Positions 53,451 to 64,000 of a stretch of 64,000 nucleotides of DNA are shown here, piece after piece. Under the pieces are notes generated by a model. The model did not search any database. It was not told the DNA's origin and saw only the letters and a list, made by a program, of their open reading frames with translations. How positions within the stretch are numbered: position 1 is the stretch's first letter; each line of letters opens with the position of its first letter. The stretch spans positions 234,618 to 298,617 of the forward strand of contig NZ_QZMN01000004.1 of assembly GCF_003702705.1 (NCBI RefSeq). Reading direction: 5' to 3'. The position numbers and the translations under genes are program-made. This stretch comes from Ornithinimicrobium cerasi (GTDB lineage: Bacteria; Actinomycetota; Actinomycetes; Actinomycetales; Dermatophilaceae).

Positions 53451-56400
53451 ATGGACCACGACCCGACATCGCGCCGGATGCTCACGCTCGCGTCGCTGCT
53501 GGGGTTCGGGGGAGCGCTCTGGCTCGCCCTCGCCCACGCCGGGCTGCGCCCGGAGGGTGAGCGGGTGGGGGTTCTGCTGGTCGGGGTGTTCCTGGTTGGT
53601 GCGCTCAGCCTCCCCCCGCTGATCGTGGCCCTGAGCCTGGTCCGGCGGGCTCCTGCTGCGCGCAGCGCCCGGGAGCCGGCGCTCTGCGCCCTCCTCGGTA
53701 CCGCCGTCGTCGCCTCCGCCCACGCTGCCTACGCCACCGTCGTGGGCGGGGCGGTGCCCGGGACCGTGACCCTGGTCGTCGCGACGCAGGACGCTCTCAT
53801 GGTGCTCGGGCTGAGCCTGGTCATCTCGGTCCTCCACACGGCAGCCACCCGCCCGCGCGGACGGCAGGGTCGGCCAACCTCCGCCGCGAGTCGTCCGTCG
53901 GCCCGCCCGGGGCAGCGGGGGCCGGGACGGGTCAGGGGGGCGATGCCCCGGCCCGCCGCGGTCGCCGCCTCCGGGCTGGCGGTCCTGCTCGCGGCCACCG
54001 CCGCGCCCGTGTCCGCCGCGCCGGTGGTCACTGCGCTCCCGGCCGCCCCCGCGGGGACGGGGGTCTGCGGGGCGGCGACCCGGACCATCTCCTACGACGT
54101 CGAGGCCCTCCAGCTCGACCTGCCGCTGAACGGGTGGGGCGACCACGTGCCCGACGGGCTGATGTACGCGCTGTCCAACGAGGACGCCCTGGTCGGTGCC
54201 GACGACGTCCGGGCCGAGCCCGGACGCGCCACACCGCTCGTCCTGCGTGCACGGGTGGGGGACTGCGTGAGGGTCACCTTCTCCAACTCGATCTCCGACC
54301 TGCGCGTGGGGATGCACGTGGACGGCCTCGCCAAGGAGGTCACCGGGCCGGGGGCCAGCGACGGTGCCCGCATCGGCCGCAACGACGACTCGACGGTGGC
54401 GCCCGGGCAGCGGCGCACCTACACCTGGTTCGCCGGGCGGGCCGGTCAGTTCACCATCAACGACTACGGGTCGGGCACCAGCTTCGGGCCGGGCCCCTCG
54501 AAGGACACGACGAGCCGCGGGCTCTACGGCGCGTTCGTGGTGCTGCCCGCCGGCTACACGTGGCACGACGAGCGGACCGGGCAGGACCTGCTCACCCCCG
54601 ACGGCCGGGGGATCGGCGCCCCCGTCTTCGCCGACGCACGAGGGCCCGCTGCCGGCGACGACTTCCGCGACCTCGCCCTCCTGTTCCTGGACCAGCCAGA
54701 GGGCGTGGTGGACCGGCAGGGCCGGACGCCGGTCTTCCCCCACACGGGCATCGAGGACCCGTCCTTCGGCTTCAACTACCGTGCGGAGCCGCTGCGCAAC
54801 CGCCTCCGGGCCGTCATCGACCACCGGGACGGCAAGACGGTGACGCTGCCCAACGGCACGGTGATCCTGCCGGAGGACCGGTTCTGCGACGGCTGGACCA
54901 CGGACCAGACCTCGACCGAGAACCTCGAGCGGCTGGCCAGGGACCGCGGCACCTCCAGCTGCCACGGCGAGGAGTCGCACCTGCAGTCGTGGCCCTTCGG
55001 TGACCCCGGCAAGATGACGACGGCCGTGGACGAGACGGACATCCTTGAGCTGAGCGCGGGCGGCGGGACCTTCACCCTGACCCTCGAGGACCCGACCATG
55101 ATGCGTCCGCTCGGCGAGGACCTGACCACCCTCGACGAGGCCGCCCCCCAGTTCGCCGGCGCTCGCACCACCACCGAACCGCTGCCCTTCGACGCCGGTG
55201 CGGAGCAGATCCAGGCCGCCCTGACGGGCCTCAAGGTCCTGCCCTTGGCCGACCTCGCCCCGGGTGACGTCACCGTCACCGCCCTGGAGCCCGGTCGCTT
55301 CTCCATCGCCTTCGCCCAGCACTTCGCCGGGCGCGACGTCGAGCTGACCGTCGACGGGACCGGGTTGCTGCCCCTCCCGACGCCGGGGGACGACGCGACG
55401 ACGACCGCGGGCGGTGAGGGCGGGTCCACCGGTGAGGCCGCAGGTGCCGTCGTCTCCGACACCGTGGAGGGCGCGACCAAGGGCCGCATCGAGGTCCTCA
55501 GCGACGCCCTCATCCCGCACGCCTACCGCGGTGACCCTGTCCGGGTGCGGCTGATCCACCCGGGCGTCAAGGAGACGCACCCGTTCCACCAGCACACCAA
55601 CCGCTGGCGGCAGGAGTCGGAGGACCCCGACTCGACCCGCCTGGACGTCCAGTCCATCGGACCCGGTCAGGTGGCGGACCTCGTCTACGAGGGCGGCGCC
55701 GGTGAGGCGATCACCTCCGACCCGGCCAGGCCGGACCTGGGTGCGCGCTCGGCGGCGGAGTGGCTCACCCTGGGCCGTCCGGACATGGCCGCCCGGGCGA
55801 TCACCACGGCGAGCAACGGCGACCAGATCTTCCACTGCCACCTCTACCCGCACTTCGCCCAGGGGTTCTGGGGCATGCTGCGCGTCTTCGACCGGCAGCG
55901 TCCGGCGGACCCCGGCCTCTGGCCGGAGGGCGTGCCGCGCACCTACCCGGACGGCACCCCCGTCGAGCCGCTCGTCCTCCTGCCGGACCTCGACCTCACC
56001 GCGACCCACCCGACGACCGGGGAACCGGTGCCCATGACACCGATGCCGGACGTCGCCCACCCCGGCTTCCCGCTGTTCGTCAAGGGCGAGTACGGCCAGC
56101 GCGCCTTCCGACCCCCGGGGTCGGTCGTGGCGGACGAGTTCGGCGACCCCGCGCTCAACTGGCGCCGCCCCGGGGACACGGTCCGTGGTTACGCGTCAGG
56201 GACGACGACCAACCTGGAGCGCGCCAACATGGTCACCACGGGCGAGGGCGGTGCTCGCGAGGCCGTGCCCGGGTCGTTCTTCATCGACCCCTGCCCCACG
56301 GGGGTCCCGGTGCGCCGGTACTACCCGGCGGCCGTCGACGCCAGGATCGTCTACAACGACGCGGGCTGGCACGACCCGGGAGGCAAGCTCTACGTGGAGG

Positions 56401-59072
56401 CCCCACCCTCCGACGCCGGGGACGCGCTGTCCGCCGTCGACGTCGCCGCGCAGATCCGCGAGCGCATCGAGGCGGGTGAGGTGGAGACCGAGCCCTACAA
56501 CATGCGCGCCAACCTCGGTGAGTGCGTGATCATGCAGTCGACCAACGCCACGCACCTGGACAACGACAGGGGGGTCCCCGCGGACGTGCACGACGGGCAG
56601 CTCGGGGGCGGCGGTGAGCACGGGCTCACGGGCGGCAACGCGTTCCACGCCGCCAGCCTGATGAGCGAGCTGAGCACCCACGTGCACCTCGTCCGCTTCG
56701 ACGAGCTCGCCACGGACGGTACGTCCGTGGGGTGGAACTACGTGCAGGCCCCGATGGTGGGCCAGACGTACTCCTACCGGTGGTTCGTCGACGTCCCGCT
56801 GCGCACGATCTACTTCCACGACCACCAGAACCCCAACACCCACCAGCAGCACGGGCTGTGGGCGGCGATGAACGTGGAGCCCGCGACCTCGGTGTGGCAC
56901 AGCCCGACGACCGGGGCACCCGTGGCCCCCGCCTACTGCGACGGGCTGGGGCTGCCCTCCTCCGGCGAGCAGCCGGCCTGCTACGGGGTCGGGTCGGTCG
57001 CCGACATCAAGGTGCCCGGGTCCAAACCCGGCACCTGGTCGGCCAGCTTCCGTGAGTTCACCGTGAACTACTCCGACTTCGTGCCGCTCCTCGACGCGGC
57101 AGGCGTCCCGATCAACCCGCCCGGCGCCCCCGACGACTACGGCCGGGACCAGGGCGGGATGGCCATCAACTACCGCAACGAGCCCTTCCCCACCCGGATC
57201 AACTCGGGGACCAGCGGCGCCCAGGCCGAGCCCGCCCACGTGTTCAGCTCCGCCGTGCACGGCGACCCCTCGACGCCGGTCTTCCGCGCCTATCCCGGTG
57301 ACCCGGTGATCTTCCGGTTCATGGGTGGTGCCCACGAGGAGGGCCACAACTTCACCCTGTCCGGGCACCGGTGGCTGCACGAGCCCGACGACCCCGACTC
57401 CAACCTCTACGACAGCCAGTTCGTGATGATCGCCGAGTTCTTCAACTTCGAGATCAGCGGGACGCAGGTCGTGCGGCGGGGCACCAGGAACGACGCCGTG
57501 GAGAAGGCCCGGGAGGCCACCTCGACGGAGTCCGGGAGCACGATGATCCTGCCGACCGGAGCCGGGGCCGCCGGTGACTACCTCTACTCGTCCCAACCGC
57601 TGAACGACCTCTGGCTGGGGATGTGGGGCATCTTCCGGGTGCAGTCCGCCCGCACCACCGACCTGCAACCGCTGCCCACCCGCACCGCCCTGCCCCTGGC
57701 CAAGGCCGGCTCGCAGTGGCCCGCGGTCAAGCCGGGTGCGGCGCTCACACCGCCGACGGACAACCCCAAGCCGTGCCCGACGACCGCGACCCAGCGCACC
57801 TACAACATCAGCCTGGTCAGGACCCGGATCGACTACAACGCCTACGGGGACCACGACCCGAACGGTGTCGCCTACGTCCTCGACCAGGAGCTCGACTCCG
57901 CCGGCCGGCCGAAGGCGGGGAGCAAGCTCAAGCCGTTGTTCATCCGCGCGGTGGAGGGCGAGTGTTTGAACCTGGTGCTCACGAACAGGCTCCCGCAGGC
58001 GGGGATCAGCCTGGGCGAGGGCGACCCGGTCAACCCCGTCGAGCGCATCGGTTCCCTCGGCACCTCTCACGTCACCAACCTCGTCGACGGTCGGCCCCGC
58101 ACGGTCACCCCCGCGTGGCCCGCCGGCAACCGCGCCTCGATCCACCCGTCGGGCCTGGTGCGCTACTACGTGACGGCGGGTGACGGGTCCGCGGTCGGGT
58201 ACAACTTCGACTCCACCGCGGCCCCCGGGCAGCGGTACACCTACAAGTACCTGGTCGACAGCAAGAACATCGGGGTGGCCAACCTCGGTGACTGGGGCAA
58301 CCTGCGGACCACCCGGCACCACGGTGCCTGGGGAGCCGTGATCGTGGAGCCCAAGGGTGCGACGTTCCTCGAGCCGCAGAAGCTGGGGCCGCTCCCGCTC
58401 GGCGCGGGGGAGCAGGCGGTGATCCGCTACACCGACCCGAGCGGGACCGTGCGGGCGTACCGTGAGTTCGTCCTCGACATCCAGGACGGTCTCAACCTCT
58501 TCGACGCCCAGGGGCGCCCGATCGTCGACCAGATCGACGTGCCCGGGGGGCAGGGCGACCTGCAGGACATGGGCGAGGTGGGGATCAACTACCGCAGCGA
58601 ACCCTTCGCCCGACGTCTCGCGGCCGGCGGCGCCCTCGCCGACGTGCTGAGCTCCACGGTCCACGGCGACCCGGCCACCCCTCTGCTGCGCGCCTATCCG
58701 GACGACCCGACGATCGTGCGCATCCTCAACAGCCAGGACCTGCCCCGGGTGCACACCTTCGGGATGAGCGGGCACAGCTGGAGGTACGAGCAGAACGACC
58801 CGACCAGCACCGTCGTGACCAGCCAGGGCGGGCTCAACACGGGGCGGACGTTCAACGCCGGCATCTGCGCCGGGTCGGTGACACCCCTGCAGAACACCCA
58901 GGGTGCGGCACGGTGCGCCCAGGACGCCGTGCCGGGAGACTTCCTGTACAACGACCGCAACTTCTTCCACATGTTCGACGGTGGTGCCTGGGGTCTGCTC
59001 CGGGTCCACGGCACCGCACAGGCGGACCTGGCGCCGCTGTCGGCCGCCCTGGCCCCACCCAGGAAGAAGTAG
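53451..59072 (+). CDS. Giant multicopper oxidase, Mn(II)-oxidase-like (MnxG/MofA-like)
   Basis: 1873 residues from the ATG at 53451, which has GGATGGAGCCGAG upstream. Residues 1-135 hold three to four membrane helices. A signal-peptide-like stretch ends near residue 190 (LAVLLAATAAPVSAAPV). The remaining about 1680 residues form several cupredoxin domains with copper motifs HPFHQHTNRW (about 710), FHCHLYPHF (793), THVHLVRF (1077), YFHDHQNPNTHQQHG (1121), EEGHNFTLSGHRWLHE (1296) and HTFGMSGHSWRYE (1767). Length and the repeated HxH plan resemble Mn-oxidising enzymes, but the substrate is inferred. ATG 53943 (codon 165) could be a separate start with its own signal peptide, giving 1709 residues. 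Confidence 0.87.
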   Translation: MDHDPTSRRMLTLASLLGFGGALWLALAHAGLRPEGERVGVLLVGVFLVGALSLPPLIVALSLVRRAPAARSAREPALCALLGTAVVASAHAAYATVVGGAVPGTVTLVVATQDALMVLGLSLVISVLHTAATRPRGRQGRPTSAASRPSARPGQRGPGRVRGAMPRPAAVAASGLAVLLAATAAPVSAAPVVTALPAAPAGTGVCGAATRTISYDVEALQLDLPLNGWGDHVPDGLMYALSNEDALVGADDVRAEPGRATPLVLRARVGDCVRVTFSNSISDLRVGMHVDGLAKEVTGPGASDGARIGRNDDSTVAPGQRRTYTWFAGRAGQFTINDYGSGTSFGPGPSKDTTSRGLYGAFVVLPAGYTWHDERTGQDLLTPDGRGIGAPVFADARGPAAGDDFRDLALLFLDQPEGVVDRQGRTPVFPHTGIEDPSFGFNYRAEPLRNRLRAVIDHRDGKTVTLPNGTVILPEDRFCDGWTTDQTSTENLERLARDRGTSSCHGEESHLQSWPFGDPGKMTTAVDETDILELSAGGGTFTLTLEDPTMMRPLGEDLTTLDEAAPQFAGARTTTEPLPFDAGAEQIQAALTGLKVLPLADLAPGDVTVTALEPGRFSIAFAQHFAGRDVELTVDGTGLLPLPTPGDDATTTAGGEGGSTGEAAGAVVSDTVEGATKGRIEVLSDALIPHAYRGDPVRVRLIHPGVKETHPFHQHTNRWRQESEDPDSTRLDVQSIGPGQVADLVYEGGAGEAITSDPARPDLGARSAAEWLTLGRPDMAARAITTASNGDQIFHCHLYPHFAQGFWGMLRVFDRQRPADPGLWPEGVPRTYPDGTPVEPLVLLPDLDLTATHPTTGEPVPMTPMPDVAHPGFPLFVKGEYGQRAFRPPGSVVADEFGDPALNWRRPGDTVRGYASGTTTNLERANMVTTGEGGAREAVPGSFFIDPCPTGVPVRRYYPAAVDARIVYNDAGWHDPGGKLYVEAPPSDAGDALSAVDVAAQIRERIEAGEVETEPYNMRANLGECVIMQSTNATHLDNDRGVPADVHDGQLGGGGEHGLTGGNAFHAASLMSELSTHVHLVRFDELATDGTSVGWNYVQAPMVGQTYSYRWFVDVPLRTIYFHDHQNPNTHQQHGLWAAMNVEPATSVWHSPTTGAPVAPAYCDGLGLPSSGEQPACYGVGSVADIKVPGSKPGTWSASFREFTVNYSDFVPLLDAAGVPINPPGAPDDYGRDQGGMAINYRNEPFPTRINSGTSGAQAEPAHVFSSAVHGDPSTPVFRAYPGDPVIFRFMGGAHEEGHNFTLSGHRWLHEPDDPDSNLYDSQFVMIAEFFNFEISGTQVVRRGTRNDAVEKAREATSTESGSTMILPTGAGAAGDYLYSSQPLNDLWLGMWGIFRVQSARTTDLQPLPTRTALPLAKAGSQWPAVKPGAALTPPTDNPKPCPTTATQRTYNISLVRTRIDYNAYGDHDPNGVAYVLDQELDSAGRPKAGSKLKPLFIRAVEGECLNLVLTNRLPQAGISLGEGDPVNPVERIGSLGTSHVTNLVDGRPRTVTPAWPAGNRASIHPSGLVRYYVTAGDGSAVGYNFDSTAAPGQRYTYKYLVDSKNIGVANLGDWGNLRTTRHHGAWGAVIVEPKGATFLEPQKLGPLPLGAGEQAVIRYTDPSGTVRAYREFVLDIQDGLNLFDAQGRPIVDQIDVPGGQGDLQDMGEVGINYRSEPFARRLAAGGALADVLSSTVHGDPATPLLRAYPDDPTIVRILNSQDLPRVHTFGMSGHSWRYEQNDPTSTVVTSQGGLNTGRTFNAGICAGSVTPLQNTQGAARCAQDAVPGDFLYNDRNFFHMFDGGAWGLLRVHGTAQADLAPLSAALAPPRKK

Positions 59073-59081
59073 GCTCGCGCC

Positions 59082-59681
59082 GTGAGCAGACCGGCCACCG
59101 CGCCTGCCGCCCGGGGGGACGTCCTCCCGGGGACACGCCGGCCGCGCACCGGGAGTGTGCTCATGGTGGCGGTCGTGGCCCTGTCCCTCGTCGGTCTGGT
59201 GGTGGCCGCGGTCTTCGTCGCCGGGGTGCGCGCACGCCCTGTCGTCGTGGGGATCGGCAGCCCGGTCGGCACGTCCGGGGGCTCCGTGGTGGTCACCCGC
59301 GTGGGGACTACCTTCGTCCCCACCACCCAGGGACCCCCCACCGCGGCGCGGATGGCCGGGACGGAGGGTCTGGACCAGCTGCAGGTCTGGGTGGAGCTGA
59401 CCGCGACAGCCCGGGGCGGCCTGGAGTACTCCGAGGGCGACTTCCGCCTCGTCACCGCAGCGGGGGAGGCCCGGACCCCGGACGGGTCGACCCTCGGCGA
59501 CGGGCTGCTGCCACGGGGCGGGTCGGTCTCGGGCCAGGTCTGGTTCGACGACGTGCCGGGGGTGTCCGACGGCTGGGTGGAGTACGACGACCCGGACGGG
59601 CGCGCGGTGCGGGTCGCCCTGACCCCGGAGGAGGTCGTGCCGGTCCCCGCCGAGGAGGACGGCGGCACGCACCACGGCTGA
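59082..59681 (+). CDS. Membrane-anchored DUF4352-like protein next to the oxidase
   Basis: 199 residues from the GTG at 59082, nine bases after the oxidase stop. One N-terminal membrane segment ([21 protein letters not shown]), then an immunoglobulin-like beta domain with [36 protein letters not shown] and a DLRLV-like [16 protein letters not shown]. The C-terminal part ends in an acidic and histidine tail (EEDGGTHHG). Probably exported and tethered outside the membrane; a partner of the oxidase by position. Confidence 0.75.
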   Translation: MSRPATAPAARGDVLPGTRRPRTGSVLMVAVVALSLVGLVVAAVFVAGVRARPVVVGIGSPVGTSGGSVVVTRVGTTFVPTTQGPPTAARMAGTEGLDQLQVWVELTATARGGLEYSEGDFRLVTAAGEARTPDGSTLGDGLLPRGGSVSGQVWFDDVPGVSDGWVEYDDPDGRAVRVALTPEEVVPVPAEEDGGTHHG

Positions 59682-59718
59682 CACGCACGACGTCCCCCAC
59701 GAGGGGGCCGCGTTCACG

Positions 59719-59744
59719 CATAGTCATGCATCCTCTTGTATAGT
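59719..59744 (+). promoter_or_regulatory. argR promoter with probable ARG-box-like operator
   Basis: TATAGT (59739-59744) is the -10 box, seven bases before the GTG at 59752, so the mRNA is probably leaderless. Upstream, CATAGTCATGCATCC and GTATAGTCA give two TAGTCA repeats and an ATGCAT/GTATA pair resembling arginine-repressor boxes of actinobacteria. Autoregulation is inferred. Confidence 0.5.
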
Positions 59745-59751
59745 CACGCGG

Positions 59752-62385
<2,634 letters not shown>

Positions 62386-62436
62386 GCTAGAGCCGGCCAG
62401 TCGCCATACCCCGAGCACAGGAAGAGATCCCTGGAC

Positions 62437-63708
62437 GTGAGCACCGGACCGACCATCCTCGACGAGCTGGAGTGGCGAGGACTGCTCGCGCAGACCACCG
62501 ACGACGCGGCCCTGCGCGACCACTTCGCGTCGGGCCCCGTGACCGTCTACTGCGGGTTCGACCCGACGGCCCCGAGCCTGCACTTCGGCAACCTCGTGCA
62601 GCTCGTGGTGCTGCGCCGCATGCAGCGTGCGGGTCACCGTGTGATCGTGCTCGTCGGAGGGTCCACCGGCCAGATCGGTGACCCGAAGCCGACCGCGGAG
62701 CGGGTGCTGAAGACCAAGGACCAGACGGCCGCGAACGTCGCGAGGATCAAGAGCCTCGTCACGCCGTTCCTCGACTTCGCCGGTGACAACGCGGCCATCC
62801 TCGTCGACAACCTGGACTGGACGGCCCCGTTGTCCGCGTTGGACTTCCTGCGCGACGTCGGGCAGCACTTCCGGGTGAACCAGATGATCCGCAAGGAGTC
62901 GGTGGCGGCCCGGCTCAACAGCGAGATCGGCATCTCCTACACCGAGTTCAGCTACCAGATCCTCCAGGCGATGGACTTCCTGCACCTGTTCCGCACCCTG
63001 GGGTGCACCGTCCAGACCGGTGGGCAGGACCAGTGGGGCAACCTGACCGCCGGGGTCGACCTCATCCACCGGGTCGAGGGGCGGTCGGCGCACGTCATCA
63101 CCACCCCCCTGCTGACGGACGAGCACGGCAACAAGTTCGGCAAGTCGGAGGGCAACGCGGTCTGGCTGTCCTCGGACATGACCAGCCCCTACGCCTTCTA
63201 CCAGTACTGGATCAACATCGCCGACTCCCAGGTGGGCCGCCTGCTCAGGGTCTTCACGGACCGGACGGCGGAGGAGATCGAGGCGCTGGAGAGGGCTACC
63301 GCGGAGACTCCCCACCTCCGCGCGGCCCAGCGGGTGCTCGCCGCCGACGTGACGACGCTCGTGCACGGGCCGACGGCCACCGAGCAGGTCGAGCACGCCA
63401 GCAGGGTCCTCTTCGGCAAGGGCGACCCGGCCGCCCTCGACGCCGGCACGCTGCGTGACGCCACGGCCGAGCTGGCCGGCGGGACGGTGGACCCGGGGAG
63501 CACGGTGGTCGACGCCCTGGTCGCGACCGGTCTGGCGGACAGCCGGGGCGCTGCCCGGCGCCTGATCGGCGAGGGAGGCGTGAGCGTCAACAACGTCAAG
63601 GTCACCGACGTGGAGCACGTGCTGGGGGCCGGGGACTTCCTGCACGACGAGGTCGCCCTCGTCCGGCGCGGGCGCAAGCACCTCGCGGCCGCGCGCAAGG
63701 CCTCCTGA
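62437..63708 (+). CDS. tyrS: Tyrosyl-tRNA synthetase
   Basis: 423 residues, TyrRS bacterial class. CGFDPTAPSLHFGNLV holds the HIGH-like HFGN, QAMDFLHLF and GGQDQWGNLTAG form the tyrosine pocket, and FGKSEGNAVWL is the KMSKS-equivalent KFGKS. A C-terminal S4-like RNA-binding domain (DSRGAARRLIGEGGVSVNN) is present. GTG 62437 follows AGGAAGAGATCCCTGGAC. An rRNA operon promoter lies downstream. Confidence 0.97.
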   Translation: MSTGPTILDELEWRGLLAQTTDDAALRDHFASGPVTVYCGFDPTAPSLHFGNLVQLVVLRRMQRAGHRVIVLVGGSTGQIGDPKPTAERVLKTKDQTAANVARIKSLVTPFLDFAGDNAAILVDNLDWTAPLSALDFLRDVGQHFRVNQMIRKESVAARLNSEIGISYTEFSYQILQAMDFLHLFRTLGCTVQTGGQDQWGNLTAGVDLIHRVEGRSAHVITTPLLTDEHGNKFGKSEGNAVWLSSDMTSPYAFYQYWINIADSQVGRLLRVFTDRTAEEIEALERATAETPHLRAAQRVLAADVTTLVHGPTATEQVEHASRVLFGKGDPAALDAGTLRDATAELAGGTVDPGSTVVDALVATGLADSRGAARRLIGEGGVSVNNVKVTDVEHVLGAGDFLHDEVALVRRGRKHLAAARKAS

Positions 63709-63849
63709 CCAGCAGATTTGTGTTTCGGCGGCACCGTGACCTAGTGTTTCACCTCGCCGCTCCGACAGGGAGGCACGGACACCGAGAGGTGGCCGGTCCC
63801 GGGCGCGGATCACCTTCGGACAGGAACGCTTCTTCAGCGGGCCGCGGAT

Positions 63850-63879
63850 TTGACTCCGGAAAGTCGCGAAGGTTAATCT
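63850..63879 (+). promoter_or_regulatory. Probable rRNA operon promoter
   Basis: TTGACT (63850-63855) and TAATCT (63874-63879), 18 bases apart, the best sigma70-like pair in the region. Confidence 0.75.
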
Positions 63880-64000
63880 AGACGAGGTTGCCCCGCAGAA
63901 TGCAGAGCCACGAGCTCCCGCTTCTGAGGTGTGCGTCCGATCCTTGAGAACTCAACAGCGTGTCAGATATTGATGCCAATGTATTGTTTTGTTGTGCCAC
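63880..64000 (+). other. Leader of a 16S rRNA operon, gene itself outside the window
   Basis: The stretch CCTTGAGAACTCAACAGCGTG at about 63942-63962 is the familiar actinobacterial 16S leader element (box A/processing region). The last bases become AT-rich. The rRNA gene would start shortly beyond 64000. Confidence 0.75.

Noticed and set aside
53400-56060. An 886-codon open frame on the minus strand
   Set aside because: Shadow of the multicopper oxidase gene in GC-rich DNA; no motif.

Overview
The window is chromosomal DNA of a very GC-rich Gram-positive actinobacterium. Start codons are often GTG, genes overlap by four bases (GTGA/ATGA), and many starts lie 6-8 bases after a TAnnnT-like -10 box, as in leaderless mRNAs. 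The gene set is typically actinobacterial: homodimeric aceE, DUF3052, AhpE-type peroxiredoxin, RNase H/phosphatase fusion, polyphosphate glucokinase, GuaB1, glnA-glnE and PriA. Synteny and protein style suggest a Micrococcales lineage such as Intrasporangiaceae; that placement is inference.

Layout. 1-1673: 5' end of aceE, DUF3052, peroxiredoxin and a tRNA-Val. 1628-9870: an integrated phage-satellite-like element of lower GC, bounded by a 47-bp direct repeat of the tRNA-Val 3' half. It carries a tyrosine integrase, a lipoprotein, an iteron-like array, a RepA-like ATPase, small coupled genes, a candidate structured RNA, one HK97-type capsid gene, a zinc-finger protein and membrane proteins. 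I see no portal, terminase, protease or tail gene. 9871-16611: Nif3-like protein, zinc-ribbon protein, RNase H/phosphatase, YaaA, RNB nuclease, HAD hydrolase and a small unknown protein. 16765-29903 (minus strand): a YdhR-like protein, a 4039-residue FAAL-PKS-NRPS megasynthase ending in a domain that resembles cyanobacterial acyl-ACP reductase, and its translationally coupled phosphopantetheinyl transferase. 30026-30410: RNase P RNA.

30435-41937: metallo-hydrolase, guaB1, ppgK, map, an alkyltransferase-like protein, glutamine synthetase with its adenylyltransferase, priA and an SseB-like protein. 42074-44221: catalase behind a Fur-family regulator with a perfect 17-bp palindrome at its promoter. 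44246-46745: infC-rpmI-rplT with a structured leader and a probable AUC start, then a TrmH-type methyltransferase. 46853-47962: an AbiEi/DUF559-like gene between short direct repeats. 48012-53357: pheS-pheT, an SDR and a kinase-like protein. 53451-59681: a giant multicopper oxidase resembling Mn(II) oxidases and a membrane-anchored companion. 59752-63708: argR, argH, 3-methyladenine glycosylase and tyrS. The right edge holds an rRNA operon promoter and leader; the 16S gene would begin just outside.

Most striking are the megasynthase with its unusual terminal reductase, the minimal capsid-bearing satellite with a mirror-symmetric iteron array, and integration at tRNA-Val that leaves two complete tRNA-Val cloverleafs.
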